Below are positions 7,056-14,333 of a DNA stretch of 24,562 bases, in pieces. Origin of the DNA: JBGPIT01 sp041485125 (GTDB lineage: Bacteria; Desulfobacterota; Binatia; UTPRO1); contig JBGPIT010000027.1 in assembly GCA_041485125.1 (NCBI GenBank), positions 1-24,562 of the forward strand. The letters run 5' to 3'. The notes below the pieces were generated by a model that did no database searches, was not told where the DNA came from, and worked only from the letters and a program-made list of their open reading frames with translations. The translations under genes were made by a program, and so were the position numbers. Every line of letters starts with the position of its first letter. Within the stretch, counting starts at the first letter, position 1.

Positions 7056-8008
7056 TGGCCGTCGACGGCGCACGTGTGAGAGCGGCGAGCCGCCGGGGCG
7101 CAGCCGTCGCGGCATCGGCCGCCCTGCTCGCGTTCGTGCTCACGGTCGCGCCGGCGGGCGCGCAATGCCCGGATCCGTCCGGCGACGCGTTCGCGTTTCT
7201 CGCGACCGATCCCGGCCAAGGACGCTGTCCCGCGTCGCCGCAAGTGCGGTGGGCCGACCCTCGAGTTTCCTTCGAGTGCGACTTCCTCGCCGATCCGGCG
7301 CATACGATCGACTGCGGCGACCCCTCGCAGGCCGGGTGCGTCGCCGCTTGTGGTGAGGGTGCGGCGATCTGGAACGCCGCGCTCGGCGGACGCTTCACCT
7401 TCGTCGGCGCCGACGCGTCGACGCCGGTCGGCTTCTGCGATCCGAGCGATCACCGCACCTCGGTCGGCGGCAGCACGAGCTTCTGCGACGGCACCGCGTT
7501 CCCTTCGAACGTCGTCGCGGTCACGCTGCGTTTCACCAACGCCGACGGCACCCAGATCGACGCCGACATCACCGTCAATCAGGCCTTCCAGTTCACCCAC
7601 AACCAGCTGGCGTCGACGGTCGCGCACGAGTTCGGCCACGTGCTCGGCCTCGATCATCCGAACCAGTGCGATCGGCCCGGCAACGTCCTGATGCGCTCCG
7701 CGCCGCTCTTCGTACCGGAGAGCCAATGCTTCGTCGGCGGCCCCGTCCTCGCCGACGTGAGCGGTGCGCGCATGATCTATCCGGCGGTTGGGCCGACGCC
7801 GCAGCCGCTCTGCGGTGATGCCGACGGCAGCGGCGCCGTGATCGAGGCGGACGGCGTGCAGGCGCTGCGGGCCGCGGCCGACCTGCCCAACGACTGCATG
7901 GCGGGGAATTGCGACGTCGACGGTAACGGCGTCGTCACGGTCACGGACGGCGTCCAGATCCTGCGGGCCGCGGCCGGCCTGCCGCACACCGGCAACTGCG
8001 GTCGCTGA
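7055..8008 (+). CDS. Secreted matrixin-type zinc metalloprotease with C-terminal dockerin-like repeats
   Basis: A 317-residue exported protease. Residues 1-~35 are a signal peptide (AALLAFVLTVAPAGA). The catalytic signature HEFGHVLGLDH at 191-201 is HExxHxxGxxH, with three zinc-binding His and Glu192 as the general base. The Met-turn candidate is VLMRSAP about 10 residues later. This places it in the matrixin/M10-like metzincins. The mature region has many Cys residues, suggesting disulphides. From Cys253 to the end are two 24-residue repeats of the form DxDGxGxVxxxDGVQxLRAAAxLP, like the paired calcium loops of dockerins. ATG 7055 overlaps the upstream stop and is followed directly by the signal peptide; reading further upstream in frame runs antisense or out of frame through other genes. 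The protease may be tethered to a cohesin-like partner. Confidence 0.9.
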   Translation: MAVDGARVRAASRRGAAVAASAALLAFVLTVAPAGAQCPDPSGDAFAFLATDPGQGRCPASPQVRWADPRVSFECDFLADPAHTIDCGDPSQAGCVAACGEGAAIWNAALGGRFTFVGADASTPVGFCDPSDHRTSVGGSTSFCDGTAFPSNVVAVTLRFTNADGTQIDADITVNQAFQFTHNQLASTVAHEFGHVLGLDHPNQCDRPGNVLMRSAPLFVPESQCFVGGPVLADVSGARMIYPAVGPTPQPLCGDADGSGAVIEADGVQALRAAADLPNDCMAGNCDVDGNGVVTVTDGVQILRAAAGLPHTGNCGR

Positions 8009-8018
8009 GTCGCTCAGC
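8004..8018. terminator. Small hairpin at the end of the matrixin gene
   Basis: GCTGAG-TCG-CTCAGC forms a 6-base stem with a 3-base loop that includes the stop codon. It lies between two convergent genes and is followed by a GC-rich stretch, not a T-run. It may mark the transcript end, but this is weak evidence. Confidence 0.25.
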
Positions 8019-8065
8019 CGCGCGCTCGCGTCAGCCCGCGCGCGGCGCGGACGGTGACCGTCGTG

Positions 8066-8575
8066 TCAGAGCACGGCGGCGGTGATGACCGCCGTGGCGG
8101 GATTGCCGGCGGCGCCGTTGCGCGTCACCTCGTCCACCATCAGGCTGATGTCCGACGACACCAGCTGGGATCCGGGCGTGACCGCGAACGCGCAGCGGAT
8201 CTGGAACGGGAACGTGAGCGGCGTCGCGCTCGCGACCGAGAGGATCAGCGTGCCGTCGTCGCGATCGTTCTGCGTGAAGGTCCCGTTCGCCGGGGTGCCG
8301 CAGGTGACGCGGTCGCCGCTGCCGACGAAGCCGCCCTTCGCGGTCGGGTAGAACGCGGTCAGCTGCACGGCCTCGAGCGGCGCCGTCGCGGTGACGGTGA
8401 AGGCGACCACGAGGGGCGTACCGGCGGGTGAGGCGGTCGTCGTTGGTCCCGGTGCCGGCGTCGTGGTGGGCTTCGGGCCGTCGTTCCCGCCGCCGCCACC
8501 TCCACCGCCGCAGCCGGCGAGCGCGATGAGCACGGCAAGTGCGAGCATCGCCCGCCAACCGATTGGTCGCCGCAT
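8066..8575 (-). CDS. Lipoprotein with Gly/Thr-Pro linker and possible cohesin-like domain
   Basis: A 169-residue predicted lipoprotein. The N-terminus MRRPIGWRAMLALAVLIALAGC ends in a lipobox (LAGC), with lipidation expected at Cys22. A run of eight Gly and a Thr/Pro-rich linker (about residues 23-50) follow, a usual flexible tether. The remaining ~115 residues look all-beta: LVVAFTVTATAPLEAVQLTAF, then GFVGSGDRVTCG, LILSVASATPLTFPFQIRCAF and a final strand segment. This arrangement resembles cohesin/CBM-like beta-sandwiches seen in extracellular proteins with dockerin partners. The two Cys flanking the middle could form a disulphide. It converges on the dockerin-bearing protease 57 bases away. 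Lipoprotein status is firm; the cohesin idea is inference from pattern. Confidence 0.8.
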   Translation of the reverse strand: MRRPIGWRAMLALAVLIALAGCGGGGGGGGNDGPKPTTTPAPGPTTTASPAGTPLVVAFTVTATAPLEAVQLTAFYPTAKGGFVGSGDRVTCGTPANGTFTQNDRDDGTLILSVASATPLTFPFQIRCAFAVTPGSQLVSSDISLMVDEVTRNGAAGNPATAVITAAVL

Positions 8576-8642
8576 CGAGGCGGTACCCTAGCGGAATGGC
8601 GCACCGCTGTCAGCGGCACCAGCCGACGTTGCGGTTTGCGCG

Positions 8643-8670
8643 TGCGGGCGGACCCGCAGGACTATTTTTT
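8643..8670 (+). promoter_or_regulatory. Hairpin followed by T6, upstream of hemB
   Basis: TGCGGG-CGGA-CCCGCA (8643-8658) forms a 6-base stem and is followed, after six bases, by TTTTTT (8665-8670). The shape resembles an intrinsic terminator reading towards hemB, though the gap before the T-run is longer than usual. The same T-run overlaps the candidate -35 box of hemB, so it may simply be AT-rich promoter sequence. Confidence 0.3.
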
Positions 8671-8697
8671 GCAAACACACTCCGGATTCACTATCGT
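8669..8697 (+). promoter_or_regulatory. hemB: Candidate sigma-70-type promoter of hemB
   Basis: TTGCAA (8669-8674) and TATCGT (8692-8697) are separated by 17 bases, and each matches four of six consensus positions. Transcription would begin near 8704, only about 5 bases before the hemB ATG. This agrees with the lack of any Shine-Dalgarno there and suggests a leaderless or near-leaderless message. The rest of the 133-base gap (8576-8708) shows nothing else clear. Confidence 0.35.
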
Positions 8698-8708
8698 CGG
8701 TTGCGATC

Positions 8709-9683
8709 ATGGCGTTTCCGAACGAGCGACCGCGACGACTCCGTCGAACGGCGGCGCTCCGGCGGCTCGTCGCCGAGACACGGCCGAGCATCGACGGGCT
8801 GGTGCTACCGCTCTTCGTCGTGCCCGGGAGCGGTGTCAGCCGGCCGGTCGCGTCGATGCCGGGTGTGGCGCAGCTCTCGATCGACCGCACCGTCGAGGAG
8901 TGCCGAGCGGTCGCCGATCTCGGTATCCCCGCCGTGATCCTCTTTGGCATTCCCGAGCGGAAGGACGCGCGCGGCAGCGGGGCCTACGCCGCGGACGGCA
9001 TCATCCAGCGCGCGGTCGCCGCGATCAAAGATGCGGTGCCGGGCCTCCTCGTCATCACCGACGTGTGCCTCTGCGAGTACACCGACCACGGGCATTGCGG
9101 CGTGGTCGAGAACGGCGACGTCGACAACGACCGCACGCTCGATCTGCTCGCGCAGGAAGCGGTCTCCCATGCGCGCGCCGGCGCCGATCTCGTCGCGCCG
9201 TCCGACATGATGGACGGCAGGATCGGTGCGATTCGCGCCGCGCTCGACGCGGCGGGATTCTCCACGCTGCCGATCATGGCGTACGCGGCGAAGTATGCGT
9301 CGGCGTTCTACGGGCCGTTCCGCGAGGCCGCCGAGTCGACGCCGCAGTTCGGCGACCGTCGCGGCTACCAGATGGACCCGGCCAACGCCGACGAGGCGCT
9401 GCGCGAGGTCGCGCTCGACCTCGCGGAAGGTGCCGACATCGTGATGGTGAAGCCGGCGCTGCCGTATCTCGACGTGATCCAGCGCGTGCGCGCGCGCTTC
9501 GACGCGCCCGTCGCCGCGTACTCGGTGAGCGGCGAGTACGCGATGATCAAGGCGGCCGCCGCGGCCGGCATGCTCGACGAGGAGTGCGCCGTCCTCGAGG
9601 CGCACACCGCGATCGTGCGGGCGGGGGCGCGGATCGTCCTCACCTACTTCGCGAAGGATCTGGCACGCCGGCTCGCGCGCTGA
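8709..9683 (+). CDS. hemB: Delta-aminolevulinic acid dehydratase (porphobilinogen synthase)
   Basis: A 324-residue cytoplasmic enzyme, the normal length for the family. It condenses two 5-aminolevulinate molecules into porphobilinogen, the substrate of HemC. DVCLCEYTDHGHCG (118-131) carries Cys120, Cys122 and Cys130, the catalytic zinc ligands, so this is the zinc-dependent form and not the Asp/Mg type. MAYAAKYASAFYGPF holds Lys195 and MVKPALPYLD holds Lys248, the two Schiff-base lysines. The start is the ATG directly before AFPNERPRRLRR, which matches the usual N-terminal RPRRLR arm. It stands about 6.8 kb from the hemC and cobA-hemD genes with several unrelated genes between, and has its own upstream region. 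The next gene begins 32 bases downstream on the same strand. Confidence 0.97.
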   Translation: MAFPNERPRRLRRTAALRRLVAETRPSIDGLVLPLFVVPGSGVSRPVASMPGVAQLSIDRTVEECRAVADLGIPAVILFGIPERKDARGSGAYAADGIIQRAVAAIKDAVPGLLVITDVCLCEYTDHGHCGVVENGDVDNDRTLDLLAQEAVSHARAGADLVAPSDMMDGRIGAIRAALDAAGFSTLPIMAYAAKYASAFYGPFREAAESTPQFGDRRGYQMDPANADEALREVALDLAEGADIVMVKPALPYLDVIQRVRARFDAPVAAYSVSGEYAMIKAAAAAGMLDEECAVLEAHTAIVRAGARIVLTYFAKDLARRLAR

Positions 9684-9715
9684 GGATCGTCGCCGCGGGG
9701 CGGCCGCGATTGCTG

Positions 9716-11119
9716 ATGAACGGTGTGCGATCGGTTGCGGCGGCTGCGCGGCTATCGGCTGGTGCCGCTCGCGTCGTCGCCGCCGTCCTCGCCGTCGTGT
9801 GTGCCGCCGGGCCGGCGCTGGCGATCGGCCTTGCCGAGGAGCGCGAGATCGGCGCGCGCTTCGCGCTCGAGGCGCGCCGCGCCATGCCGCTCGTCCGCGA
9901 GCCGGCGCTGCGCGGCTATCTCCGGCGTATCGGCGGCCGCATCGTCGCCCAGCTCGACTCCCGCACCTTCGACTATCGCTTCTTCATCGTCCGCGACGAT
10001 ACGCTCAACGCGTTCGCGGTGCCGGGCGGCTACGTCTACGTGAACACCGGCCTGCTCACGACCGTCACCGACGAGGCCGAGCTCGCCGGCGTGCTGGCGC
10101 ACGAGATCGTCCACGTGCACGCGCACCACGTGGTCCGCCAGCAGGAGCAGACGGCGCTCATCAACTACGGCACCCTCGCCGGTCTCTTGCTCTCGTTGGT
10201 GCATCCCGCCCTCGGCGCGGGCGCTGTCAGCGCCGGCGTGGCGGCGCAGCTCAAGTACGCGCGGCAGTTCGAGCAGGAAGCCGATCACGTCGGGCTCGGG
10301 CTCATGGCGGCCGCCGGCTTCGACCCGGCCGGAATGCCGCGCTTTCTCCGCACCGTGCTGCGGACGCAGCAGACGAACCCGGCGCAGGTGCCGCCGTACT
10401 TCTTGTCGCATCCGCTCACGCAAGAGCGCGTTGGTGAGCTCGAGCAGCGGATCACCGGCATGAAGCGCCCCGCGCCTCGTCCGGGCGCGGTCGCGGAGCT
10501 CGCCGCCGCGCAAGCGACCGTCCGCGTCCTGACCGAAGGACGCGATACCGTCGTGCAGCGCTACGAAGAGCGCGTCGCGAGCAAACCGGACGACGCCGGC
10601 GCGCAGCACCTCCTCGGCGTCGTCTACCTGTACGCGGGCGAGCCCGATCGTGCCGCCGCGCTTCTCGCGCGCGCGGCGACGGCGGGCGTGCCGCGGGCAC
10701 ACGGCGATCTCGGCCGCGCGCTGGCGCGGCTCGGGAAAACCGCCGAGGCACGCCGCGAGCTCGAGACGCAGCTCCGCCAAGACCCGAACGACGCCGCGAT
10801 CACGCTCGAGCTCGCCCGCGTGATGATCGCCGCCGGCGAGCGCAAACCCGCGGCGGCGCTCCTCGCCAACGCCCTCGAGGCCGACCCGGAGCTCGACGAC
10901 GCCGAGTACGCGCTGGCCGAATGCCGCGGCAAGGACGGCGACGCGCGCGGCCAGTGGTGGCACCTGGCGCGTGCCTACGAGCTCCGCGGCGAGTTCGACC
11001 GCGCGCGGAGCGCGTACGAGAAGGTCGAGGAGCTCACTCCCAAAGATACGCCCGAGCGCGAAGAGGTCGAGAAGGCGATCGCGATGCTGTCGCACGCCGA
11101 CAGCGTCTTCGGACGCTGA
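9716..11119 (+). CDS. Exported M48 zinc metalloprotease with TPR repeats (BepA/YfgC-like)
   Basis: A 467-residue protein from ATG 9716. The hydrophobic N-terminus ending in AAGPALA (about residue 37) is a signal peptide, so it acts in the periplasm. The M48 peptidase domain has HEIVH at 129-133 with Glu130 as catalyst, and EQEADHVG holding the third zinc ligand Glu188. GGYVYVNTGLL and LSHPLTQERV are also typical. From about residue 280 there are four or so TPR-like helical pairs (DDAGAQHLLGVVYLYAGEPD, then PRAHGDLGRALARLGKTAEA and so on). This architecture is that of BepA/YfgC, which assists outer-membrane LptD/BAM assembly and degrades stalled substrates; the specific role here is inferred. 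It lies 32 bases after hemB and may be cotranscribed with it. No Shine-Dalgarno is clear. Confidence 0.92.
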   Translation: MNGVRSVAAAARLSAGAARVVAAVLAVVCAAGPALAIGLAEEREIGARFALEARRAMPLVREPALRGYLRRIGGRIVAQLDSRTFDYRFFIVRDDTLNAFAVPGGYVYVNTGLLTTVTDEAELAGVLAHEIVHVHAHHVVRQQEQTALINYGTLAGLLLSLVHPALGAGAVSAGVAAQLKYARQFEQEADHVGLGLMAAAGFDPAGMPRFLRTVLRTQQTNPAQVPPYFLSHPLTQERVGELEQRITGMKRPAPRPGAVAELAAAQATVRVLTEGRDTVVQRYEERVASKPDDAGAQHLLGVVYLYAGEPDRAAALLARAATAGVPRAHGDLGRALARLGKTAEARRELETQLRQDPNDAAITLELARVMIAAGERKPAAALLANALEADPELDDAEYALAECRGKDGDARGQWWHLARAYELRGEFDRARSAYEKVEELTPKDTPEREEVEKAIAMLSHADSVFGR

Positions 11120-11130
11120 CGCGGCTGAGA

Positions 11131-11177
11131 TCGCGTCGCGTCGCGAGTCGCGGTGACCGCGGGTCGCGGCGACGCGA
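11131..11177. terminator. Large GC-rich stem-loop between convergent genes
   Basis: The left arm is TCGCGTCGCGTCGCGA (11131-11146) and the right arm TCGCGGCGACGCGA (11164-11177). They pair over 14 bases with a 2-base bulge. The enclosed segment contains CGCGGTGACCGCG (11149-11161), itself a palindrome. It lies between the ends of the M48 gene and polX and can fold on either transcript. There is no T-run, so a factor-dependent or bidirectional termination role is inferred. Confidence 0.45.
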
Positions 11178-11192
11178 GCCGCGGGCGGCCTG

Positions 11193-12968
11193 TCAACGAC
11201 GCGACGGGCGCCGCTTCGGTCGCTCGACGTTGCGCGGTCCGTCTTTGAGCGCGGCCAAGAGCTCGTCGAGCGGGCGCGTGTTCAGTACGTCCTCGGCGCT
11301 CGCCCAGCCGCGGCGGGCCTGGTCGATGCCCCAATCCTCCGGGAAGCGCAGCTGGGCGGTGGCGTGGGCGTCGGAGTCGATCACCAGCTTCACGCCGGCC
11401 TCGATCGCCTTCCGGATGTGGGTGTCCTTCAAGTCGGAGCGGTCCGGGTAGGCATCGACCTCGAGGACGGTGCCGGTCTCGAGCGCGACGGCGATCACCG
11501 CGTCGAGGTCGAGCTCGACCGGCTCGCGCTTGCCGATGATGCGCGCGGTGGGGTGGAACAGGATGTCGGCATGCGGGTTCCGCATGGCGCGGATCACGCG
11601 CGCCGTCATCTCGGCGCGCGGCAGGCTGAAGTGCGAGTGGACGGCGATGCCGACGACGTCGAGCTCGGCGAGCGCGTCGTCGTCGATGTCGAGCGTGCCG
11701 TCCTTGCGGATGTTGACCTCGGCGCCCTTCAACACGCGGAAGCCGCCGCCGATCGTGGCGTTGAGCGCGTCGATCGCGGCGCCCTGCTGGCGGAGCTTCT
11801 TCTCGTCGCTGCCGAAGGTCATGGCGAGGTCGCGGGTGTGGTCGGTGATCGCCATGTACGCGAGGCCGAGGCGGCGCGCTTCGGCGACCATCTCCTCGAT
11901 GGTGTGGCGGCCGTCGGTCCACGACGTCTGGGTCTGGAGGTCGCCGCGCAGGCTGCCGTGCTCGATCAGCACCGGGAGACGGCGCGCGCGCGCAGCATCG
12001 ATCTCGCCGCAGTCCTCACGCAGCTCGGGTGGGATGTAGGGCAGATCGAGCGCGTCGTAGATCTCCTCCTCGGTCCGCCCGGCGATCGGGGTGTCGCCGC
12101 GGAAGAGGCCGTACTCGTTGAGCTTGAGCTTCTTCTTGATCGCGATCTGGCGCAGCACGACGTTGTGGCCCTTGGAGCCGGTGAAGTAGTGGAGCGCGGC
12201 GCCGAAGCTCGCGGCCGGGACGACCCGCACGTCCATCTGCAGACCGGTCGCGAGCTTCACCGAGATCTTGGTGTCGCCCTGGCCGAGGATCTCGGCGACC
12301 GGCGGCATGGTCGCGACGGCGGCGATCACCGGCGCCGCGTCGGCGGCGACGACGACGATGTCGGCGTCACCGATCGTCTCGCGCCGGCGCCGGATCGAGC
12401 CGGCGATGACGGCGCGCTCGACGCCGGGGAAGGCCGCGATCTGCGCCGCGATCGTGCCGACGACCGGCAGCACGTCGCGCAGCGCCACGCGGCCGTGGTG
12501 CTGCTTCCACGCCGCGATGCCGCGCAGGATCTTCTCCTCGCTCTTGGCGCCGAAGCGGCGCAGCTCGCGGATCTTGCCGCCCGTCGCCGCGCTCTCGAGC
12601 GAGGCGAGATCGGTGATGCCGAGCGCCTCGTAGAGGGCTTTCGCGCCCTTCGGGCCGACGCCCTCGATCATGGTGAGCGTGGTCACGTCGATCGGCGTCC
12701 GCGCCCGCAGCTCCTCGTGGTACGCGATCCGTCCGGTCGCGAGCAGCTCCGCGATCTTCTCCGCGATCGCCTTGCCGACGCCGGGAATCGCCTGCAGCGC
12801 CTTGACGCCGCCGCGCGCGGCGAGGTCGGCGCACTGCTCGCCGAGGGCCTCGATCGAGTGCGCGGCCTTCTCGTAGGCGCGCGGCTTGAACTGGACCTCG
12901 TCCATCTCGAGGAAGATGGCGATCTCGCGGAGGCGAGCCGCGACGTCGACGTTGCGTATGCTGGCCAT
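11193..12968 (-). CDS. polX: Family X DNA polymerase with PHP domain (PolX)
   Basis: A 591-residue cytoplasmic repair polymerase that fills short gaps; in known PolX proteins the PHP domain adds 3'-5' exonuclease and end-processing activity. The 8-kDa/HhH part spans 1-~150, with helix-hairpin-helix loops IPGVGKAIAEKIAELL (61-76) and IEGVGPKGAKALYEALGI (101-118). The nucleotidyl-transfer signature GSIRRRRETIGDADIVV (190-206) holds Asp201 and Asp203, and MDVRVV carries the third Asp, Asp246. LNEYGLF and IYDALDLPYIPPELRED are PolX hallmarks. The PHP domain (342-~575) keeps ITDH (374-377), Glu417, His444/446, HPTARIIG (from His472) and DSDAH (531-535). Motif I, however, reads GDLQTQTSWTDG, with Gln345 and Gln347 where His is usual. 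It ends the purU-led operon, 72 bases after the small membrane gene. Confidence 0.95.
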   Translation of the reverse strand: MASIRNVDVAARLREIAIFLEMDEVQFKPRAYEKAAHSIEALGEQCADLAARGGVKALQAIPGVGKAIAEKIAELLATGRIAYHEELRARTPIDVTTLTMIEGVGPKGAKALYEALGITDLASLESAATGGKIRELRRFGAKSEEKILRGIAAWKQHHGRVALRDVLPVVGTIAAQIAAFPGVERAVIAGSIRRRRETIGDADIVVVAADAAPVIAAVATMPPVAEILGQGDTKISVKLATGLQMDVRVVPAASFGAALHYFTGSKGHNVVLRQIAIKKKLKLNEYGLFRGDTPIAGRTEEEIYDALDLPYIPPELREDCGEIDAARARRLPVLIEHGSLRGDLQTQTSWTDGRHTIEEMVAEARRLGLAYMAITDHTRDLAMTFGSDEKKLRQQGAAIDALNATIGGGFRVLKGAEVNIRKDGTLDIDDDALAELDVVGIAVHSHFSLPRAEMTARVIRAMRNPHADILFHPTARIIGKREPVELDLDAVIAVALETGTVLEVDAYPDRSDLKDTHIRKAIEAGVKLVIDSDAHATAQLRFPEDWGIDQARRGWASAEDVLNTRPLDELLAALKDGPRNVERPKRRPSRR

Positions 12969-13040
12969 GTCAGGGCGCGCCGCACGACTTCCGGCCGGCG
13001 TGGATCCGATCGCGCACTGTCGCCGCCGCGCCAGCGCGCG

Positions 13041-13364
13041 TCAATGGAGCACCTCGCTCACGTCGAAATAGAGCACCGAGTCCTCCTCGCACTCGTCGCA
13101 GGCGAGGCGCGCGATCCGATAGCGCTGCGTCCCTTCGTGTCGTGCGCCCTCGCCGCGCAGGCGGAGGCGCTCGCCGCAATGGCAGCGCCGCGCCCGCACC
13201 GCCTCGTCGATCTGCTCGAACGACCGCACCGGGATCGCGCTCGCGAGCGACGTCCCCGGTCCGGTCGCGTGCTTGCGCTTGGCGGCGCGCGCGCGCATCC
13301 CACGCAGCAGCCACACGGCCGACGCGAGGATGGCGACCGACGCGAACAGGACCGCGGTCAGCAC
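13041..13364 (-). CDS. Small membrane-anchored protein with CxC/CxxC centre
   Basis: A 107-residue protein of unknown function starting at GTG 13364. The first ~22 residues (LTAVLFASVAILASAVWLL) are one membrane helix followed by a basic segment (RGMRARAAKRKH), which predicts a cytoplasmic C-terminal domain. That domain contains RCHCGERLRLRGEG and, about 25 residues on, LACDECEEDSVLYFDV. The CxC...CxxC spacing looks like a zinc ribbon. It begins 19 bases after the purU stop and ends 72 bases before polX, all on one strand, so it belongs to that operon. Codon use resembles its neighbours, and the frame is preserved through the cysteine pairs, which argues that it is a real gene. I cannot name a family; a nucleic-acid-binding or metal-sensing role is only a guess. 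Confidence 0.7.
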   Translation of the reverse strand: MLTAVLFASVAILASAVWLLRGMRARAAKRKHATGPGTSLASAIPVRSFEQIDEAVRARRCHCGERLRLRGEGARHEGTQRYRIARLACDECEEDSVLYFDVSEVLH

Positions 13365-13383
13365 GGCGGCGCGGCCGCCGGGC

Positions 13384-14259
13384 TCAAGCCGGCAAGCGCC
13401 CGGGGCGGAAGAGGACCTTCTTGTCGGTGACGACGAGCTGCTCGTTCAGAAACAGCTGCACGGCCTGCGACAGGACCTTGCCCTCGAGCGTCTTGCCGCG
13501 CTCCTTGACGTCGTCGAGCGCGTCCTCGCCGACGCGGATGTGGAACACGTCTTGTAAGATCACCGGGCCTTGATCGAGCTGCTCGGTCACGAAGTGGGCG
13601 GTACATCCCGAGACGCGCACTCCCTCCTCGTAGGCCTGCTTGTAGGCGTTCGCGCCCGGGTAGTACGGCAGCAGCGAGGGATGGATGTTGATGATCCGGT
13701 TCGGGTAGTGCCGGATGACGTTGCCGGTCAGCACCTGCATGTAGCGCGCGAGCACGACCAGGTCGGGATGCGCGGCGCGCAGCTCGTCGAGCAGGAAGGC
13801 CTCGTGCGCCGCCTTGTCACTCGACGGAAACGAGCGGAACGTGAGACCGTGGCGTTCCGCGAGCGGGCGCAGCACCTCGTGGTTCGAGAGCACCACCGCG
13901 AAGTCGCCGTTGACGAGCCCCTCGTCGCGGTCCTTCACCAGGGTCTCGAGGCAGTGCGGCTCCTTCGTCACCAGAATCGCGACGCGCTTGCGCTCGCGCG
14001 CGCTGTGCAGCCGGACGCTCACCTCGAGGTGCGTCTCCTCGCCGATCTTCTTCAGACCGAGGATCATCTCGTCGAGCGACACCGAGAGGTCGGTGACGTC
14101 GACCCGCATCGTCATGATGAAGAGGCCTTCCATCACGCGTTGCTCGATGTCCTCGATGTTGGTGTCGCAGCCGGCGAGGTAGGTCGACACCCGCGCGACC
14201 ACGCCCTTCTGGTCGCGGCCGACGACGGAGATGATCGCGAGGCTCTTTGCCGTGCTCAT
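13384..14259 (-). CDS. purU: Formyltetrahydrofolate deformylase
   Basis: A 291-residue cytoplasmic enzyme, the usual family length, hydrolysing 10-formyl-tetrahydrofolate to tetrahydrofolate and formate. This balances the one-carbon pool and supplies formate to purine synthesis. An N-terminal ACT domain (about 5-85; IISVVGRDQKGVVARVSTYL) is the regulatory part, which responds to methionine and glycine in E. coli PurU. The formyltransferase-type hydrolase domain has IINIHPSLLPYYPGANAY with Asn191 and His193, and LDQGPVILQ with Asp229; these form the Asn-His-Asp catalytic triad. It leads an operon with the CxC/CxxC membrane protein 19 bases on, then polX. The ATG at 14259 has no strong Shine-Dalgarno. 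The 233-base upstream gap is shared with a divergent gene. Confidence 0.95.
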   Translation of the reverse strand: MSTAKSLAIISVVGRDQKGVVARVSTYLAGCDTNIEDIEQRVMEGLFIMTMRVDVTDLSVSLDEMILGLKKIGEETHLEVSVRLHSARERKRVAILVTKEPHCLETLVKDRDEGLVNGDFAVVLSNHEVLRPLAERHGLTFRSFPSSDKAAHEAFLLDELRAAHPDLVVLARYMQVLTGNVIRHYPNRIINIHPSLLPYYPGANAYKQAYEEGVRVSGCTAHFVTEQLDQGPVILQDVFHIRVGEDALDDVKERGKTLEGKVLSQAVQLFLNEQLVVTDKKVLFRPGRLPA

Positions 14260-14333
14260 GGGCTGATGCAGTGCGGCCTACCGCAGAAGGCATGTCAATT
14301 CAACGTGATGCGTTTCGCGCCGCGACGCTGCAA

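Noticed and set aside
8470..8512. Simple repeat of CCGCC-like units as a tandem-repeat locus
   Set aside because: It encodes the polyglycine linker of the lipoprotein on the minus strand and is explained by that.
8636..9715. In-frame upstream extension of the M48 protease gene
   Set aside because: It overlaps hemB out of frame; the signal peptide after ATG 9716 marks the true start.
11364..13430. A frame of nearly 690 codons on the plus strand opposite polX and the small membrane gene
   Set aside because: Low-complexity Asp/Arg/Leu/Val composition, no motifs, and polX on the other strand is unmistakable.
14293..14298. Perfect TTGACA on the minus strand as a purU -35 box
   Set aside because: At 17 bases the -10 would be CGCACT, with no match to TATAAT except the last base, and transcription would start at the start codon; mentioned only as a gap note.
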